A DNA stretch of 64,000 nucleotides from Candidimonas sp. SYP-B2681 (GCF_003971065.1 NZ_RYDV01000008.1:124001-188000); one strand, 5' to 3'; positions 17,307 through 26,918 are shown, counted from the first letter of the stretch. A program made the numbers and translations. Notes: generated from the letters alone by a model not told the origin.

Positions 17307-18014
17307 TTACGCGCTGGCCATGGCGGCATGCTTGCGTTTCGCGCACCAGCGGCCGACCAACACAATAAGCAGAGCCCCGATAACTTCAGCCGCAAACTTC
17401 AACGTGCCGGAAGGCTCGCCGAATTGTTCGACGATGACGATATCGGTGATGAGCATTCCGCCTGCTATCCAGCCCAACAGCGCTGCGCCTAACGTGACGA
17501 CGCTGGGAAAGCGATCGATCAATTTCAGCACCAGGGTGCTGCCCCAGATGATGATGGGTACGCTAATCACTAAGCCGAAGATGACCAAGCCCAATTGATG
17601 ATCCGGATTTGCTCCTTGGGCGGCGCCTGCAATGGCAAGGACGTTGTCCAGGCTCATGACGAAATCGGCCACGATGATGGTTTTGACTGCGGACAGAATG
17701 GATGCGCTGCCGCTGATTTTGCCATGCGCATCGTCTTCCGGAATCAGCAGTTTGATACCGACCCATACCAGCAGTAGCGCGCCAATGATCTTCAGGAACG
17801 GCACGCTGAGCAGCGTCAATGCAAAGGCGATCAAGGCTACCCGCAAACCGATAGCGCCAGCCGTGCCCCATAAAATTCCCTGCATGCGTTGCTTGTGCGG
17901 CAGGTTTCGGCAGGCCAGCCCAATGACGACGGCATTGTCGCCTCCAAGCAGAATGTCGATCAGAATAATCTGAAAGACCGCTGCCCAGCTTAGTGTCTGT
18001 AAAAATTCAAGCAT
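17307..18014 (-). CDS. TerC-family membrane protein, likely Mn2+ exporter
   Basis: A 235-residue TerC/Alx-type integral membrane protein with about 7 helices. The two conserved acidic motifs are LGGDNAVVIGLA (about 24-35) and DFVMSLDNVLAIAGAA (about 115-130); the aspartates are the likely metal ligands. TerC proteins of this subgroup export manganese. A yybP-ykoY Mn2+ riboswitch precedes the gene, which fits. It is flanked by repeat copies A and B. The start is ATG 18014 with AAGGGTG upstream. Confidence 0.92.
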   Translation of the reverse strand: MLEFLQTLSWAAVFQIILIDILLGGDNAVVIGLACRNLPHKQRMQGILWGTAGAIGLRVALIAFALTLLSVPFLKIIGALLLVWVGIKLLIPEDDAHGKISGSASILSAVKTIIVADFVMSLDNVLAIAGAAQGANPDHQLGLVIFGLVISVPIIIWGSTLVLKLIDRFPSVVTLGAALLGWIAGGMLITDIVIVEQFGEPSGTLKFAAEVIGALLIVLVGRWCAKRKHAAMASA

Positions 18015-18120
18015 AAGTCACCCTTTATGTATCAAGATAATAGTTGCGAAGGGAAACGGATCTGGCCGACTGCAATGGCCTGCTTGAATACCACTTGGTT
18101 TGAGCAAGGGTAGCCTGAAC

Positions 18121-18156
18121 AAAGCAAAATGGCCTGATCCGTAAGGACGCAGGCCA
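18121..18156 (-). terminator. Terminator-like hairpin in the terC leader
   Basis: On the minus strand TGGCCTG pairs with CAGGCCA (18130-18136 with 18150-18156), followed by TTTTGCTTT. It lies downstream of the riboswitch aptamer and before the terC start, so it may be the regulated terminator of the expression platform. Confidence 0.5.
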
Positions 18157-18171
18157 CAGCTATCGCTGGAG

Positions 18172-18300
18172 TATAGACCTTGCCCTTAATGGCAAGGTCT
18201 TGCTTGCAACATGATGATGTTGCCCGAGCACCGGGAGTCTGCAAAATATTGCAAGCCAGCCGTAATGACGATGCTGCGGAAGAAAGCTACTCCCCTTGAT
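18172..18300 (-). ncRNA. yybP-ykoY manganese riboswitch controlling terC
   Basis: The leader carries the hallmarks of the class in order: CAAGGGGAGTAGC at the 5' side (18298-18286) and GCAAGACCTTGCC at the 3' side (18203-18191). CAAGG and CCTTG can close helix P1. The same GACCTTGCC can instead pair with GGCAAGGTC immediately downstream (to about 18174), giving two exclusive states. This class binds Mn2+ and usually turns on Mn exporters of the TerC/MntP type, exactly what follows here. The leader is about 290 nt. Confidence 0.88.
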
Positions 18301-18307
18301 GGACGTA

Positions 18308-18336
18308 AGTATATTCGCACATGACGTAAAGGTAAA
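18308..18336 (-). promoter_or_regulatory. Promoter of the riboswitch-terC transcript
   Basis: On the minus strand, -35 TTTACC (18336-18331) and -10 TATACT (18313-18308) are spaced by 17 bp. Transcription would start near 18301, a few nucleotides before the first conserved riboswitch bases. Confidence 0.6.
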
Positions 18337-18377
18337 GTCCATGCTTAGGTTACCTACAGTTTCGGTATCGCTCGGAC

Positions 18378-18579
18378 GCCGGCAGACGGGTCAGGGGCCA
18401 GGGACGGGGGTCAGGCGGGCGCCGCGCGCTTCCGAAGGGAAGGCGGGATTAAGGCGGGCACTGTCTGAGCGACGGTCCGCGTAGCGGGCCATAGCGAGTT
18501 TGCCCGCCGCCCGCCTGGACGAGGAAGGCGCGGAAACAAGCCCGCCGTGCCGTCCCTGGCCCCTGACCCGTCTGCCGGC
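18378..18579 (+). repeat. ~200-bp structured palindromic repeat, copy B
   Basis: A perfect 30-bp terminal inverted repeat (18378-18407 with 18550-18579) opens GCCGGCAGACGGGTCAGGGG. Three positions per arm differ from copy A, and each change is matched in the opposite arm. Internal helices are GGCGGGC/GCCCGCC (18414-18420 with 18540-18546), CTTCC-GAAG-GGAAG (18429-18442), GGCGGGCA/TGCCCGCC (18453-18460 with 18501-18508) and GGTCCGC-GTA-GCGGGCC (18474-18490, with one T-G pair). It lies between the terC promoter and the SRPBCC gene; 18580-18666 shows nothing else. Confidence 0.85.
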
Positions 18580-18666
18580 TTTGCGGTGGACGGCGACGGA
18601 ATCGAAGGAGGCCGGGAAGACAGTTAGCGTCCATCCGAGTTGAACAACGGGTTAACTTCGAGCGCA

Positions 18667-19074
18667 CTACTGCCGTTCTTCAACATGGCGCGCAAAGTTA
18701 TCGAGAATTGCCTGCCACCCGGCCTGCTGCTGCTCAATGGAATGGGTCGATTCAGCGTCAAATGAAACCCTTACGCCGACGCCTTCGGGCTTTTCGGTAA
18801 ATTCAATTTTCGCCTCCCGGTCCCCGAAGGAATACTCGATCAGCCGATTCGGGACTACGTTGGTATAGGTGCCGGCAAAGTCAAATCCAAAGCTACCGTC
18901 CTTTGCTTCCATCCGGGACGAGAAAGCACCGCCCGCTCGAAGATCAATACTGGATTTGGTGGTGTGCCAGTCATCGGAAGCTGCATTCCACTGGACAATG
19001 TCGTCCGGCGTGGTGTAGGCCTGCCACACCCTCCCAATTGGCGCGTGAACAGTTGTCTCGACGGTAATCTTCAT
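18667..19074 (-). CDS. SRPBCC / AHSA1-like domain protein
   Basis: The 135-residue protein is a START-like (SRPBCC) domain of the AHSA1 group. It begins MKITVETTVHAPIGRVWQAY, with the family block DDIVQWNAASDDWHT and the C-terminal amphipathic helix QQAGWQAILDNFARHVE. These domains bind hydrophobic ligands and are often cotranscribed with ArsR-type regulators; none is visible here. It lies between repeat copies B and C and has no neighbour in its operon. Its ligand is unknown. Confidence 0.85.
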   Translation of the reverse strand: MKITVETTVHAPIGRVWQAYTTPDDIVQWNAASDDWHTTKSSIDLRAGGAFSSRMEAKDGSFGFDFAGTYTNVVPNRLIEYSFGDREAKIEFTEKPEGVGVRVSFDAESTHSIEQQQAGWQAILDNFARHVEERQ

Positions 19075-19399
19075 AATCTCGCACTCCCCTTCGGTAGGGC
19101 CGCGCCACGGATCGGCGTCGGCCAGAATGAATTGTCAGGTCGCGGTTTGCTCACGGACTTGGCGCAAATGCGTGGCAGCCGGACGATCACGCACGAGCCC
19201 CTTGCCCATGATTCTCCACCTGGAATTTTGAACATCGGACTAACGATTTCGATGGCAGGAGTCCTAATCGTCAGGCAAACTTTACGAACACTTTGGCTGG
19301 ACCGCAAGGGCACTGCAACAGCGCCACGACGACAAGAAACGTCTTCACGGCAGCGTAACTTCGGCCGGCAAAAGCGTCGTGGCTAGCGTATTACTGCGA
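19075..19399. other. Non-coding gap upstream of the SRPBCC gene
   Basis: Short open frames occur on both strands, but none has a ribosome binding site, a recognisable domain or a convincing start. The promoter of the SRPBCC gene should be here. I see no clear -35/-10 pair. Confidence 0.5.
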
Positions 19400-19598
19400 G
19401 CCGGCGGGTGCCCGGGGAGGCAGTCGGCGGTAGGCGGGCGCCGCGGGCTTCCGTAGGGAGGGCGGGGGATGTCGGTGGGCGCTGTCTGACCGGAGACCTG
19501 CGTAGCAGGGCGCAGGGAGTTCGCCCGCCGCCCGCCTGGACGAGGAAGGCGCGGATATAAGCCCGCCGTGCCGATTGCCTCCCCGGGCACCCGCCGGC
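19400..19598 (+). repeat. ~200-bp structured palindromic repeat, copy C
   Basis: The arms 19400-19428 and 19570-19598 pair at 28 of 29 positions; the odd pair is G-T. They begin GCCGGCGGGTGCCCGGGGAG and share little with the arms of A and B beyond GCCGGC, yet remain complementary to each other. The interior is clearly homologous to B. Helices: GGCGGGC/GCCCGCC (19433-19439 with 19561-19567), CTTCC-GTAG-GGAGG (19448-19461), GGTGGGCG/CGCCCGCC (19474-19481 with 19522-19529) and CCTGC-GTA-GCAGG. It has the same orientation as B. It lies in the gap between the SRPBCC gene and secF. Confidence 0.85.
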
Positions 19599-19725
19599 GC
19601 CTTAAGAACACAAATTACACCCAACAAAAGAGCCACGTCAGCTAAAGGAAGAAATATACCCAACACGTCAAGGTGGTAAGCAATAAAGTCGACACCCTGA
19701 AAAAGAACACAAAATCCGCTCCCAA

Positions 19726-19763
19726 TAAAAAGCGCCCCACTTAAATTGAAAGTGAGGCGCTTC
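19726..19763 (-). terminator. Terminator after secF
   Basis: On the minus strand AAGCGCCTCACTT pairs with AAGTGGGGCGCTT (one G-T), with a 7-nt loop, followed by TTTATT. It lies 24 bp past the secF stop and would end the queA-tgt-yajC-secDF transcript. Confidence 0.85.
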
Positions 19764-19786
19764 AAAACGAAATAGTCCGGTAAATC

Positions 19787-20722
19787 CTACATAATCTCTG
19801 CCGCAGGATCGTCCTTCTTCACTGTCTTCACCATGTCTTCGCGCGTCACGCCCAGCCACATCGCAATCGCCGCGGCAACGAAAACCGAAGAGTAAATCCC
19901 GAACCAAATCCCGATCGTCAACGCCATGGCAAAGTAGTGCAGCGAAGGCCCGCCAAAAAACAGCATCGCCAGAACCATCATCTGCGTAGAACCGTGCGTG
20001 ATCACCGTACGGGAAATCGTCTGCGTAATGGCGCTGTTGATCACCTCCTGTACCGAAGCCTTACGCTGCTTGCGGAAGTTCTCACGGATCCGGTCCATGA
20101 TAACCACCGACTCGTTCACCGAATAACCCAGTACCGCCAGAACCCCCGCCAGCACAGGAAGCGAAAACTCCCATTGGAAGAACGCAAAGAAGCCGAGGAT
20201 AATCACCACGTCGTGAAGGTTGGCGACCACGCCGGCAATGGCGAACTTCCATTCGAACCGAAACCCCAAATACAGCATGATGCCGATCACTACGCTCAAT
20301 AGCGCGAGCAAGCCGTTATTGACCAGCTCCTGACCGACTTGTGGTCCCACAAACTCTACCCGCCGCAGCTCAACATCGGGATGCTGAGCCTTCAGGGCGC
20401 CGAAGACCGAATCACTTTGTGTTGCCGACGTCTCGCCTGCGCGTAGGGGCAAACGTATCAGCACGTCTTGTGACGTACCAAAGTTCTGAACCTGGAAGTC
20501 GGTATATCCCAGGCTATCGACGGCGCTGCGGATTTCTTCCACTTGTGCCGACTGCGCATAGTGGACTTCCATCACCGTGCCCCCGGTGAACTCGATCGAC
20601 AGGTGAAAGCCGCGTGTGGCAATAAAGAATACGGCGGCGGCGAACGTGATAACGCTTATCAGGTTCAGCACCAGCGCGTGGCGCATGAACGGAATGGTGC
20701 GGTGGATGCGGAAAAATTCCAT
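19787..20722 (-). CDS. secF: Protein-export membrane protein SecF
   Basis: SecF forms with SecD the proton-driven accessory complex that pulls exported proteins through SecYEG. The 311-residue protein has six expected helices. The first periplasmic domain starts after FHLSIEFTGGTVMEVHY. The membrane motif VLGYSVNESVVIMDRIRENFR (TM4 region) is intact, followed by the NSAITQTISRTVITHGST block. It is the last gene of the sec block, 61 bp behind secD. Confidence 0.97.
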   Translation of the reverse strand: MEFFRIHRTIPFMRHALVLNLISVITFAAAVFFIATRGFHLSIEFTGGTVMEVHYAQSAQVEEIRSAVDSLGYTDFQVQNFGTSQDVLIRLPLRAGETSATQSDSVFGALKAQHPDVELRRVEFVGPQVGQELVNNGLLALLSVVIGIMLYLGFRFEWKFAIAGVVANLHDVVIILGFFAFFQWEFSLPVLAGVLAVLGYSVNESVVIMDRIRENFRKQRKASVQEVINSAITQTISRTVITHGSTQMMVLAMLFFGGPSLHYFAMALTIGIWFGIYSSVFVAAAIAMWLGVTREDMVKTVKKDDPAAEIM

Positions 20723-20783
20723 GTTTCTGTCTTGCCTGAATTTTAATAAATGGGCGGCACAGTCATCGGTGCCGCACGGAGGC

Positions 20784-22658
20784 TTAATCTTGCTTTGGCT
20801 TCCAGATCTGGCCGATGGAAATGCTTTGCAGCTTGCGCTTGCGGCCGTACCACAGGTTCACCAAGGCTCGAACGCCTACGATCGAAGAGAACATCGAGGT
20901 AAGGATCCCGATACAGTGCACGACGGCAAAGCCGCGCACCGGGCCTGTGCCGAACGCCAATAAAGAAAGCCCGACGATCAGCGTAGTAAGGTTCGAGTCC
21001 AGAATAGTTCCCCAGGCGCGCTCGAAGCCCAGCTGTATGGCTTGCTGTGGCGGCGCGCCTGCGCGTAATTCTTCGCGTATTCGTTCGTTGATTAGAACGT
21101 TAGAGTCAATCGCCATGCCCAAGGTAAGGGCGATTGCGGCGATTCCTGGCAGGGTTAGCGTTGCCTGCAGCATCGACAGCACCGCCAGCAATAGCAACAC
21201 ATTGAATGCGAGGCCCAGCGTAGAGAACACCCCGAACAGGCGGTAGTAAACGATGATGAAAAGCGCAATCGCTATAAAACCGTAGAGCGTCGAATTGAAG
21301 CCCTTGGCGATGTTGTCCGCACCGAGGCTAGGCCCAATGGTGCGTTCTTCTATGATTTCCATCGGCGCGGCCAAAGCACCGGCGCGCAGCAGCAGCGACG
21401 TGTCGGCGGCTTCCTGTGCAGACATGCTGCCTGTAATTTGTACCTGCCCGCCGGGAATTTCGCTACGAATAACCGGCGCGGTAACGACCTGGCCCTTGCC
21501 CTGTTCGAACAGCACAATCGCCATGCGCTTGTTGATGTTGTTGCGGGTGACGTCGCGGAAAATCCGTGCTCCCTTGGAGTCAAGCGTAAGGTTGACAGAC
21601 GGCTGCTGTGTTTGGTGATCGCGTCCCGGCTGGGCATCTTGCAGATTCTCGCCGGTCAGAATCACCTGGCGGCGCAGCAGCAAAGGACGGCCATCGCGGT
21701 CGGTATAGCGTTCCAGACCGAAGGGCACTGTGCCGGCATTCAATGCAGCGATAGCAGTAGGCGAGTCGTCGACCATGCGGATTTCCAGCGTCGCAGTGCG
21801 GCCCAGGATTTCCTTGGCCTTGGCAACGTCCTGGACGCCCGGCAGTTGCACCACGATGCGATCGGTGCCTTGCTGCTGAATAACAGGCTCTGCGACGCCC
21901 AGTTCATTGATGCGATTGTGCAGGGTCGTGATGTTTTGCTTCAGTGCATTGGTTTGAACCTGGGTGACTGCAGCCTCGGTCAGTTTGCCTGCAAGCGCAA
22001 ACTTGCCGCCGCTTTCGCCGCTATTGGTAAACACCATGTCGGGCATCGTGCGGCGTAGTTCGGTTGCCGCGGCGCTGCGATCGTCGGCGCTTTCGAACGT
22101 CGACACGATAGACAAGTCGCTTCGGTCGATTCCGGAAACCTTAAGCTTGGCTTCGCGCAGTGTGTTGCGCGCATCGTTCGCCAGCGAATCGTAGCGGCCA
22201 GTCAGCGCACCCCGCATGTCGACTTGTAGAAGGAAATGGACCCCGCCACGAAGATCAAGGCCCAAGTACATGGGATTGGCGCCTATCGCGGTCAGCCAGG
22301 CGGGCGATGCAGGCAATAAATTCAGGGCGACGGTGTAGTCGGCATCGGCCGGATTTGGATTGAGCGTCTTTTCGATCAGGTCTTTGGCTTTGAGCTGCAC
22401 GTCCGGCGAGTCGAAGCGCGCCCTTACCGTTCCTACTGGGCCATTTTGTTCGAAATAGGCGCCTGTGGGAGTAATGTTGGCGCTTTTCAGTATGTCTTCA
22501 ACGCGACTGAGGACACTGTTGTCAATTTTGACCGAGGACTTGGCGCCCGCGACCTGCACCGCAGGGGACTCCCCGAAAAAATTGGGTAGCGTATACAGTA
22601 TGCCAATTATCAGCGCGACTGCTACGGTGAGGTATTTCCAGAGAGGATAACGGTTCAT
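20784..22658 (-). CDS. secD: Protein-export membrane protein SecD
   Basis: The 624-residue partner of SecF. TM1 is at the N-terminus (YLTVAVALIIGILYTLPNFF), followed by the large periplasmic P1 region containing LGLDLRGGVHFLLQVD. The membrane domain has the GMAIDSNVLINERIREELR motif with the proton-relay Asp. The length is typical. It lies between yajC and secF, the usual order yajC-secD-secF. Confidence 0.97.
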   Translation of the reverse strand: MNRYPLWKYLTVAVALIIGILYTLPNFFGESPAVQVAGAKSSVKIDNSVLSRVEDILKSANITPTGAYFEQNGPVGTVRARFDSPDVQLKAKDLIEKTLNPNPADADYTVALNLLPASPAWLTAIGANPMYLGLDLRGGVHFLLQVDMRGALTGRYDSLANDARNTLREAKLKVSGIDRSDLSIVSTFESADDRSAAATELRRTMPDMVFTNSGESGGKFALAGKLTEAAVTQVQTNALKQNITTLHNRINELGVAEPVIQQQGTDRIVVQLPGVQDVAKAKEILGRTATLEIRMVDDSPTAIAALNAGTVPFGLERYTDRDGRPLLLRRQVILTGENLQDAQPGRDHQTQQPSVNLTLDSKGARIFRDVTRNNINKRMAIVLFEQGKGQVVTAPVIRSEIPGGQVQITGSMSAQEAADTSLLLRAGALAAPMEIIEERTIGPSLGADNIAKGFNSTLYGFIAIALFIIVYYRLFGVFSTLGLAFNVLLLLAVLSMLQATLTLPGIAAIALTLGMAIDSNVLINERIREELRAGAPPQQAIQLGFERAWGTILDSNLTTLIVGLSLLAFGTGPVRGFAVVHCIGILTSMFSSIVGVRALVNLWYGRKRKLQSISIGQIWKPKQD

Positions 22659-22722
22659 CGTCGGTCAAAAAGTAAAGCGAAAAAAGAACCCCGAACCAGT
22701 GTCCGGGGTATGCACATTCAGA

Positions 22723-23070
22723 TTAGAGTGCCTTGATCGTGCCCTTGGGCAAAATCGAGGTGACGGCTGTCCGCTGCAGCACGGTTTCGACAGGTTTGTC
22801 GGCCAGTGTGCTGATTTCGATCGTGACGTAGTTGTCGCCGACTTTGGTGACCCTGCCGAGCAATCCGCCTGTCGTGATGACTTCGTCGCCCTTGGCCAGA
22901 GCGGCAACCATATTGCGGTGCTCTTTCTGACGTTTCATCTGAGGACGAATCATCAGGAAGTAAAGGATCACGAACATCAAAATGATGGGCAGCATGCCCA
23001 TCAAGGCGTTTTCTCCACCCGCCGCGGCGGCTTGGGCGGTTATTAGTGTCAATGTATCAATAGCGGCCAT
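22723..23070 (-). CDS. yajC: Preprotein translocase accessory protein YajC
   Basis: The 115-residue protein has a single N-terminal helix (MLPIILMFVILYFLMIRPQ) followed by the family signature RPQMKRQKEHRNMVAALAKG and a soluble domain with the GDEVITTGGLLGRV motif. YajC associates with SecDF in the holotranslocon. It lies between tgt and secD, 51 bp from tgt. Confidence 0.96.
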   Translation of the reverse strand: MAAIDTLTLITAQAAAAGGENALMGMLPIILMFVILYFLMIRPQMKRQKEHRNMVAALAKGDEVITTGGLLGRVTKVGDNYVTIEISTLADKPVETVLQRTAVTSILPKGTIKAL

Positions 23071-23121
23071 CGGGGAACTCCTGAGGTGTTTGGGTAACTT
23101 TGTATTGTAGCGACATCTTTA

Positions 23122-24261
<1,140 letters not shown>

Positions 24262-25302
24262 TTAGGGGGATTCTATAAACATGGCATCGCCGTAACTGAA
24301 GAAGCGATACCGGGATTGGACAGCATGCGCATAGGCGCGCTGTATGGGTTCGATACCTGCCAGGGCCGACACCAGCATCAGCAGGGTCGATTGCGGCAAA
24401 TGGAAGTTAGTGACCAGAGCGTCGACCCAGGAAAATTGATATCCCGGGGTAATGAAGAGCCGGGTATCGCCTTCGATGGTGGCAGTGGGCGCAGCGCCGT
24501 CGCACTGGCGCGCGGCTGATTCCAGCGCTCGCACGCTGGTGGTGCCGACCGCCACGACTCGTCCGCCGGCCGCGCGCGCTGCATTGATCATCTTGACGGT
24601 TTCAGGCGAAACGCTGAAGCGCTCCGCATGCATGACATGATCCGCAAGATTTTGTGCGCGGACTGGCTGGAAGGTTCCGGCGCCCACGTGCAAAGTAACA
24701 AACGTCTGAGCGATGCCCTGCTCTGCAAGGCGCGCCAGCATGGCTTCGTCAAAATGCAGGCCTGCAGTGGGCGCAGCAACCGCGCCGGGCTCCCGGGCAT
24801 AGACGGTCTGATAGCGCGCTTCATCTTCGTGCTCGGCGGCGTGCTCGATATAGGGCGGCAGAGGTGTTGCGCCATACCGATCCAGCAGATCGAGCACGCG
24901 GGTGGGAAACTGGAGGTCGAAGAGCTCGCCTTCGCGGCCCCGCACGGTGGCGCTGAAGGCGTCGGAAAGAATAAGCCTGCTTCCTGGCTTTGGCGATTTA
25001 CTGGCCTTGATGTGCGCCAGGGCTGTCGTCGTTCCGGTAATGCGTTCGATCAGGACCTCGACCTTGCCACCGCTCTCTTTTTGGCCGCGCAGTCTGGCCT
25101 TGATGACCCGGGTGTCATTGAAAACCAGTAGGTCATGGGGCCGTAAGAGCCCGGGAAGATCGAGGAATTGCCGGTCGTGCAAAGCTCCCTGGGCATCCAG
25201 GTGCAGAAGACGGCTTTCGACCCGCTTGGCGGCTGGCGTCTGGGCAATAAGTTCCTGAGGCAGTTCATAATTGAACTGAGAGAGTTCAAGGCTAGGATTC
25301 AC
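24262..25302 (-). CDS. queA: QueA, S-adenosylmethionine:tRNA ribosyltransferase-isomerase
   Basis: QueA transfers the ribosyl of SAM onto preQ1-tRNA to make epoxyqueuosine. The 346-residue protein shows the family blocks [39 protein letters not shown] and [10 protein letters not shown]-like ([13 protein letters not shown]). The start is GTG at 25302; no ATG is in frame. It heads the queA-tgt-yajC-secD-secF block. A GGGCGCC/GGCGCCC hairpin (25321-25339) lies in its leader. Confidence 0.96.
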   Translation of the reverse strand: MNPSLELSQFNYELPQELIAQTPAAKRVESRLLHLDAQGALHDRQFLDLPGLLRPHDLLVFNDTRVIKARLRGQKESGGKVEVLIERITGTTTALAHIKASKSPKPGSRLILSDAFSATVRGREGELFDLQFPTRVLDLLDRYGATPLPPYIEHAAEHEDEARYQTVYAREPGAVAAPTAGLHFDEAMLARLAEQGIAQTFVTLHVGAGTFQPVRAQNLADHVMHAERFSVSPETVKMINAARAAGGRVVAVGTTSVRALESAARQCDGAAPTATIEGDTRLFITPGYQFSWVDALVTNFHLPQSTLLMLVSALAGIEPIQRAYAHAVQSRYRFFSYGDAMFIESP

Positions 25303-25320
25303 GCGTGAGGTCTTTGAGGT

Positions 25321-25339
25321 GGGCGCCGATAAGGCGCCC
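25321..25339. repeat. Hairpin in the queA leader
   Basis: GGGCGCC (25321-25327) and GGCGCCC (25333-25339) form a 7-bp stem with a 5-nt loop, 19 bp before the queA GTG. It shows none of the conserved bases of a preQ1 riboswitch. It also lies in the divergent interval shared with dacB. Confidence 0.4.
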
Positions 25340-25451
25340 GAAATGATATTTATGCACTATTTTAAGCTGTTGCGAGGAATTTCTGCCTGAACACGATACC
25401 AAACTTGCCTTCATTGGTTATGCTGATGTTTTTTTTCGGGAACGAAGCATC

Positions 25452-26918
25452 ATGTCTCTGTTGGGCCGAGTGCAATGGGCCTGTTGCCTTAAGAAGCGTG
25501 GACGGCGGGCCGCGATCGGCTCATTTTTGACTGTCGCGTCGCTGTTGAGCACGCAGGTTGTAGCACAAGCATTGCCTGCCGAGCTACAGAAAGCATGGAG
25601 CGCGACCCGCTTGTCAGCTGCCTCGATCTCACTGGTCGTACAGGAAATCAACGGCCCGCGTCTCATTTCAGTTAATGCGTCGCAACCTCGCAATCCAGCA
25701 TCGGTCATGAAAATGGTGACCACCTGGACGGCGCTTGCCGGCCTCGGCCCGGACTACACGTGGCGCACCACATTTCTGGCGAAGGGTGGTGGGCAAGTCG
25801 ATGCCCTGGGCACGCTGGCGGGTCCTCTTTACTTGAAGGCCGGCGGCGATCCTTTGCTTACGATGGAAGAGCTATGGGGCTTGCTGCGCGAGCTGCGCTT
25901 GCGAGGCATCAAGAATCTTACTGAAGTCGTTGTCGATCGTTCCCGGTTCGGGCGTGTCAGCATCAATCCCGGCGAATTCGACGGCGCAGCCGATCGGCCC
26001 TATAACGCCAGTCCGGATGCGATGATGGTAGGGCTGGGCGCTGTGCGCTTGCTGTTCCAGCCCGATAGTCAGGCAAAAAAATGGATACCCATCATCGACC
26101 CGCCATTGCAGGGCGTACGCATCAATGGCGATATCAAATGGAGCGCAGTGGCCTGCCCGGGCTCGCCCTCGATCGCCACACACGTCGTTCCAACAGGCAA
26201 AGACATTGTGGTCAATGTAAGCGGAACCGCCGCCGGCTCTTGTGGCGAATTCAGCGTGTACAGGTTGGCCTTGTCGCAACCCGCTTACTTTTCGGCGCTG
26301 TTCCAGATGCTATGGAAGGAACTTGGCGGCACGCTGGCAGTGGGAGTCAAAGACGGCAAAGTTCCTTCGGGCGTTGCGCCAGTCGTGTGGCATGATTCCG
26401 AGTCCCTGGCCGACACCATTCGTCAGATCAACAAGCAAAGTAATAACGTCATGGCTCGCACGCTATTTCTGACGCTCGCCGCCGAACGGATGGGCGCCGG
26501 GGCGACGCCCCAGAGCGGAGCCAGTGCAGCGCTTGCCGTACTCAAAGATCAGAAAGTCGATACGCGCGGCTGGGTAATGGATAACGGGGCGGGACTGTCC
26601 CGTGAGGGTCGCATAACCGCCGAGGGTCTCGTTGGCATGTTGAACGTGGCGTGGCATTCCCCCTTAATGCCAGAATTCATTTCATCGCTGGCCATATCCG
26701 GCGTCGACGGCACTGTGCGCAGGCGCTTGCGAGATGATGAAACGAGAGGAATGGCCCACCTGAAGACAGGCACGCTACGCGATTCGAGCGCCCTGGCGGG
26801 TTACGTCCTCGGCGCCAGCGGAAAACGATATATTCTCGTCAGCATGGTGAACGACGAGCGCTCGGTGAGTGCGCGAGCCTTTAACGACGCACTCGTCAGT
26901 TGGCTGGCCGCGCGCTAG
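25452..26918 (+). CDS. dacB: D-alanyl-D-alanine carboxypeptidase/endopeptidase (PBP4-type)
   Basis: This class C penicillin-binding protein (peptidase S13) trims or cleaves peptidoglycan cross-links in the periplasm. A long signal peptide ends near residue 40 (VVAQA). The catalytic motifs are intact: SVMK (Ser84, Lys87), SNN in NKQSNNVMAR (about 320) and KTG in MAHLKTGTLRD (about 438). The extra domain between SxxK and SxN, typical of PBP4, is present. The length is 488 residues. It is divergent from queA. Confidence 0.95.
   Translation: MSLLGRVQWACCLKKRGRRAAIGSFLTVASLLSTQVVAQALPAELQKAWSATRLSAASISLVVQEINGPRLISVNASQPRNPASVMKMVTTWTALAGLGPDYTWRTTFLAKGGGQVDALGTLAGPLYLKAGGDPLLTMEELWGLLRELRLRGIKNLTEVVVDRSRFGRVSINPGEFDGAADRPYNASPDAMMVGLGAVRLLFQPDSQAKKWIPIIDPPLQGVRINGDIKWSAVACPGSPSIATHVVPTGKDIVVNVSGTAAGSCGEFSVYRLALSQPAYFSALFQMLWKELGGTLAVGVKDGKVPSGVAPVVWHDSESLADTIRQINKQSNNVMARTLFLTLAAERMGAGATPQSGASAALAVLKDQKVDTRGWVMDNGAGLSREGRITAEGLVGMLNVAWHSPLMPEFISSLAISGVDGTVRRRLRDDETRGMAHLKTGTLRDSSALAGYVLGASGKRYILVSMVNDERSVSARAFNDALVSWLAAR

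Noticed and set aside
18964-19386. 140-codon + strand frame over the SRPBCC start region
   Set aside because: It is antisense to a recognised domain for its first third and low-complexity afterwards.
16315-19598. Integron attC sites or a CRISPR-like array
   Set aside because: The units are about 200 bp, far apart and in mixed orientation, with no integrase, cas gene or regular spacers.
25321-25339. preQ1 riboswitch in front of queA
   Set aside because: The hairpin lacks the conserved loop and A-rich tail of the preQ1 classes.
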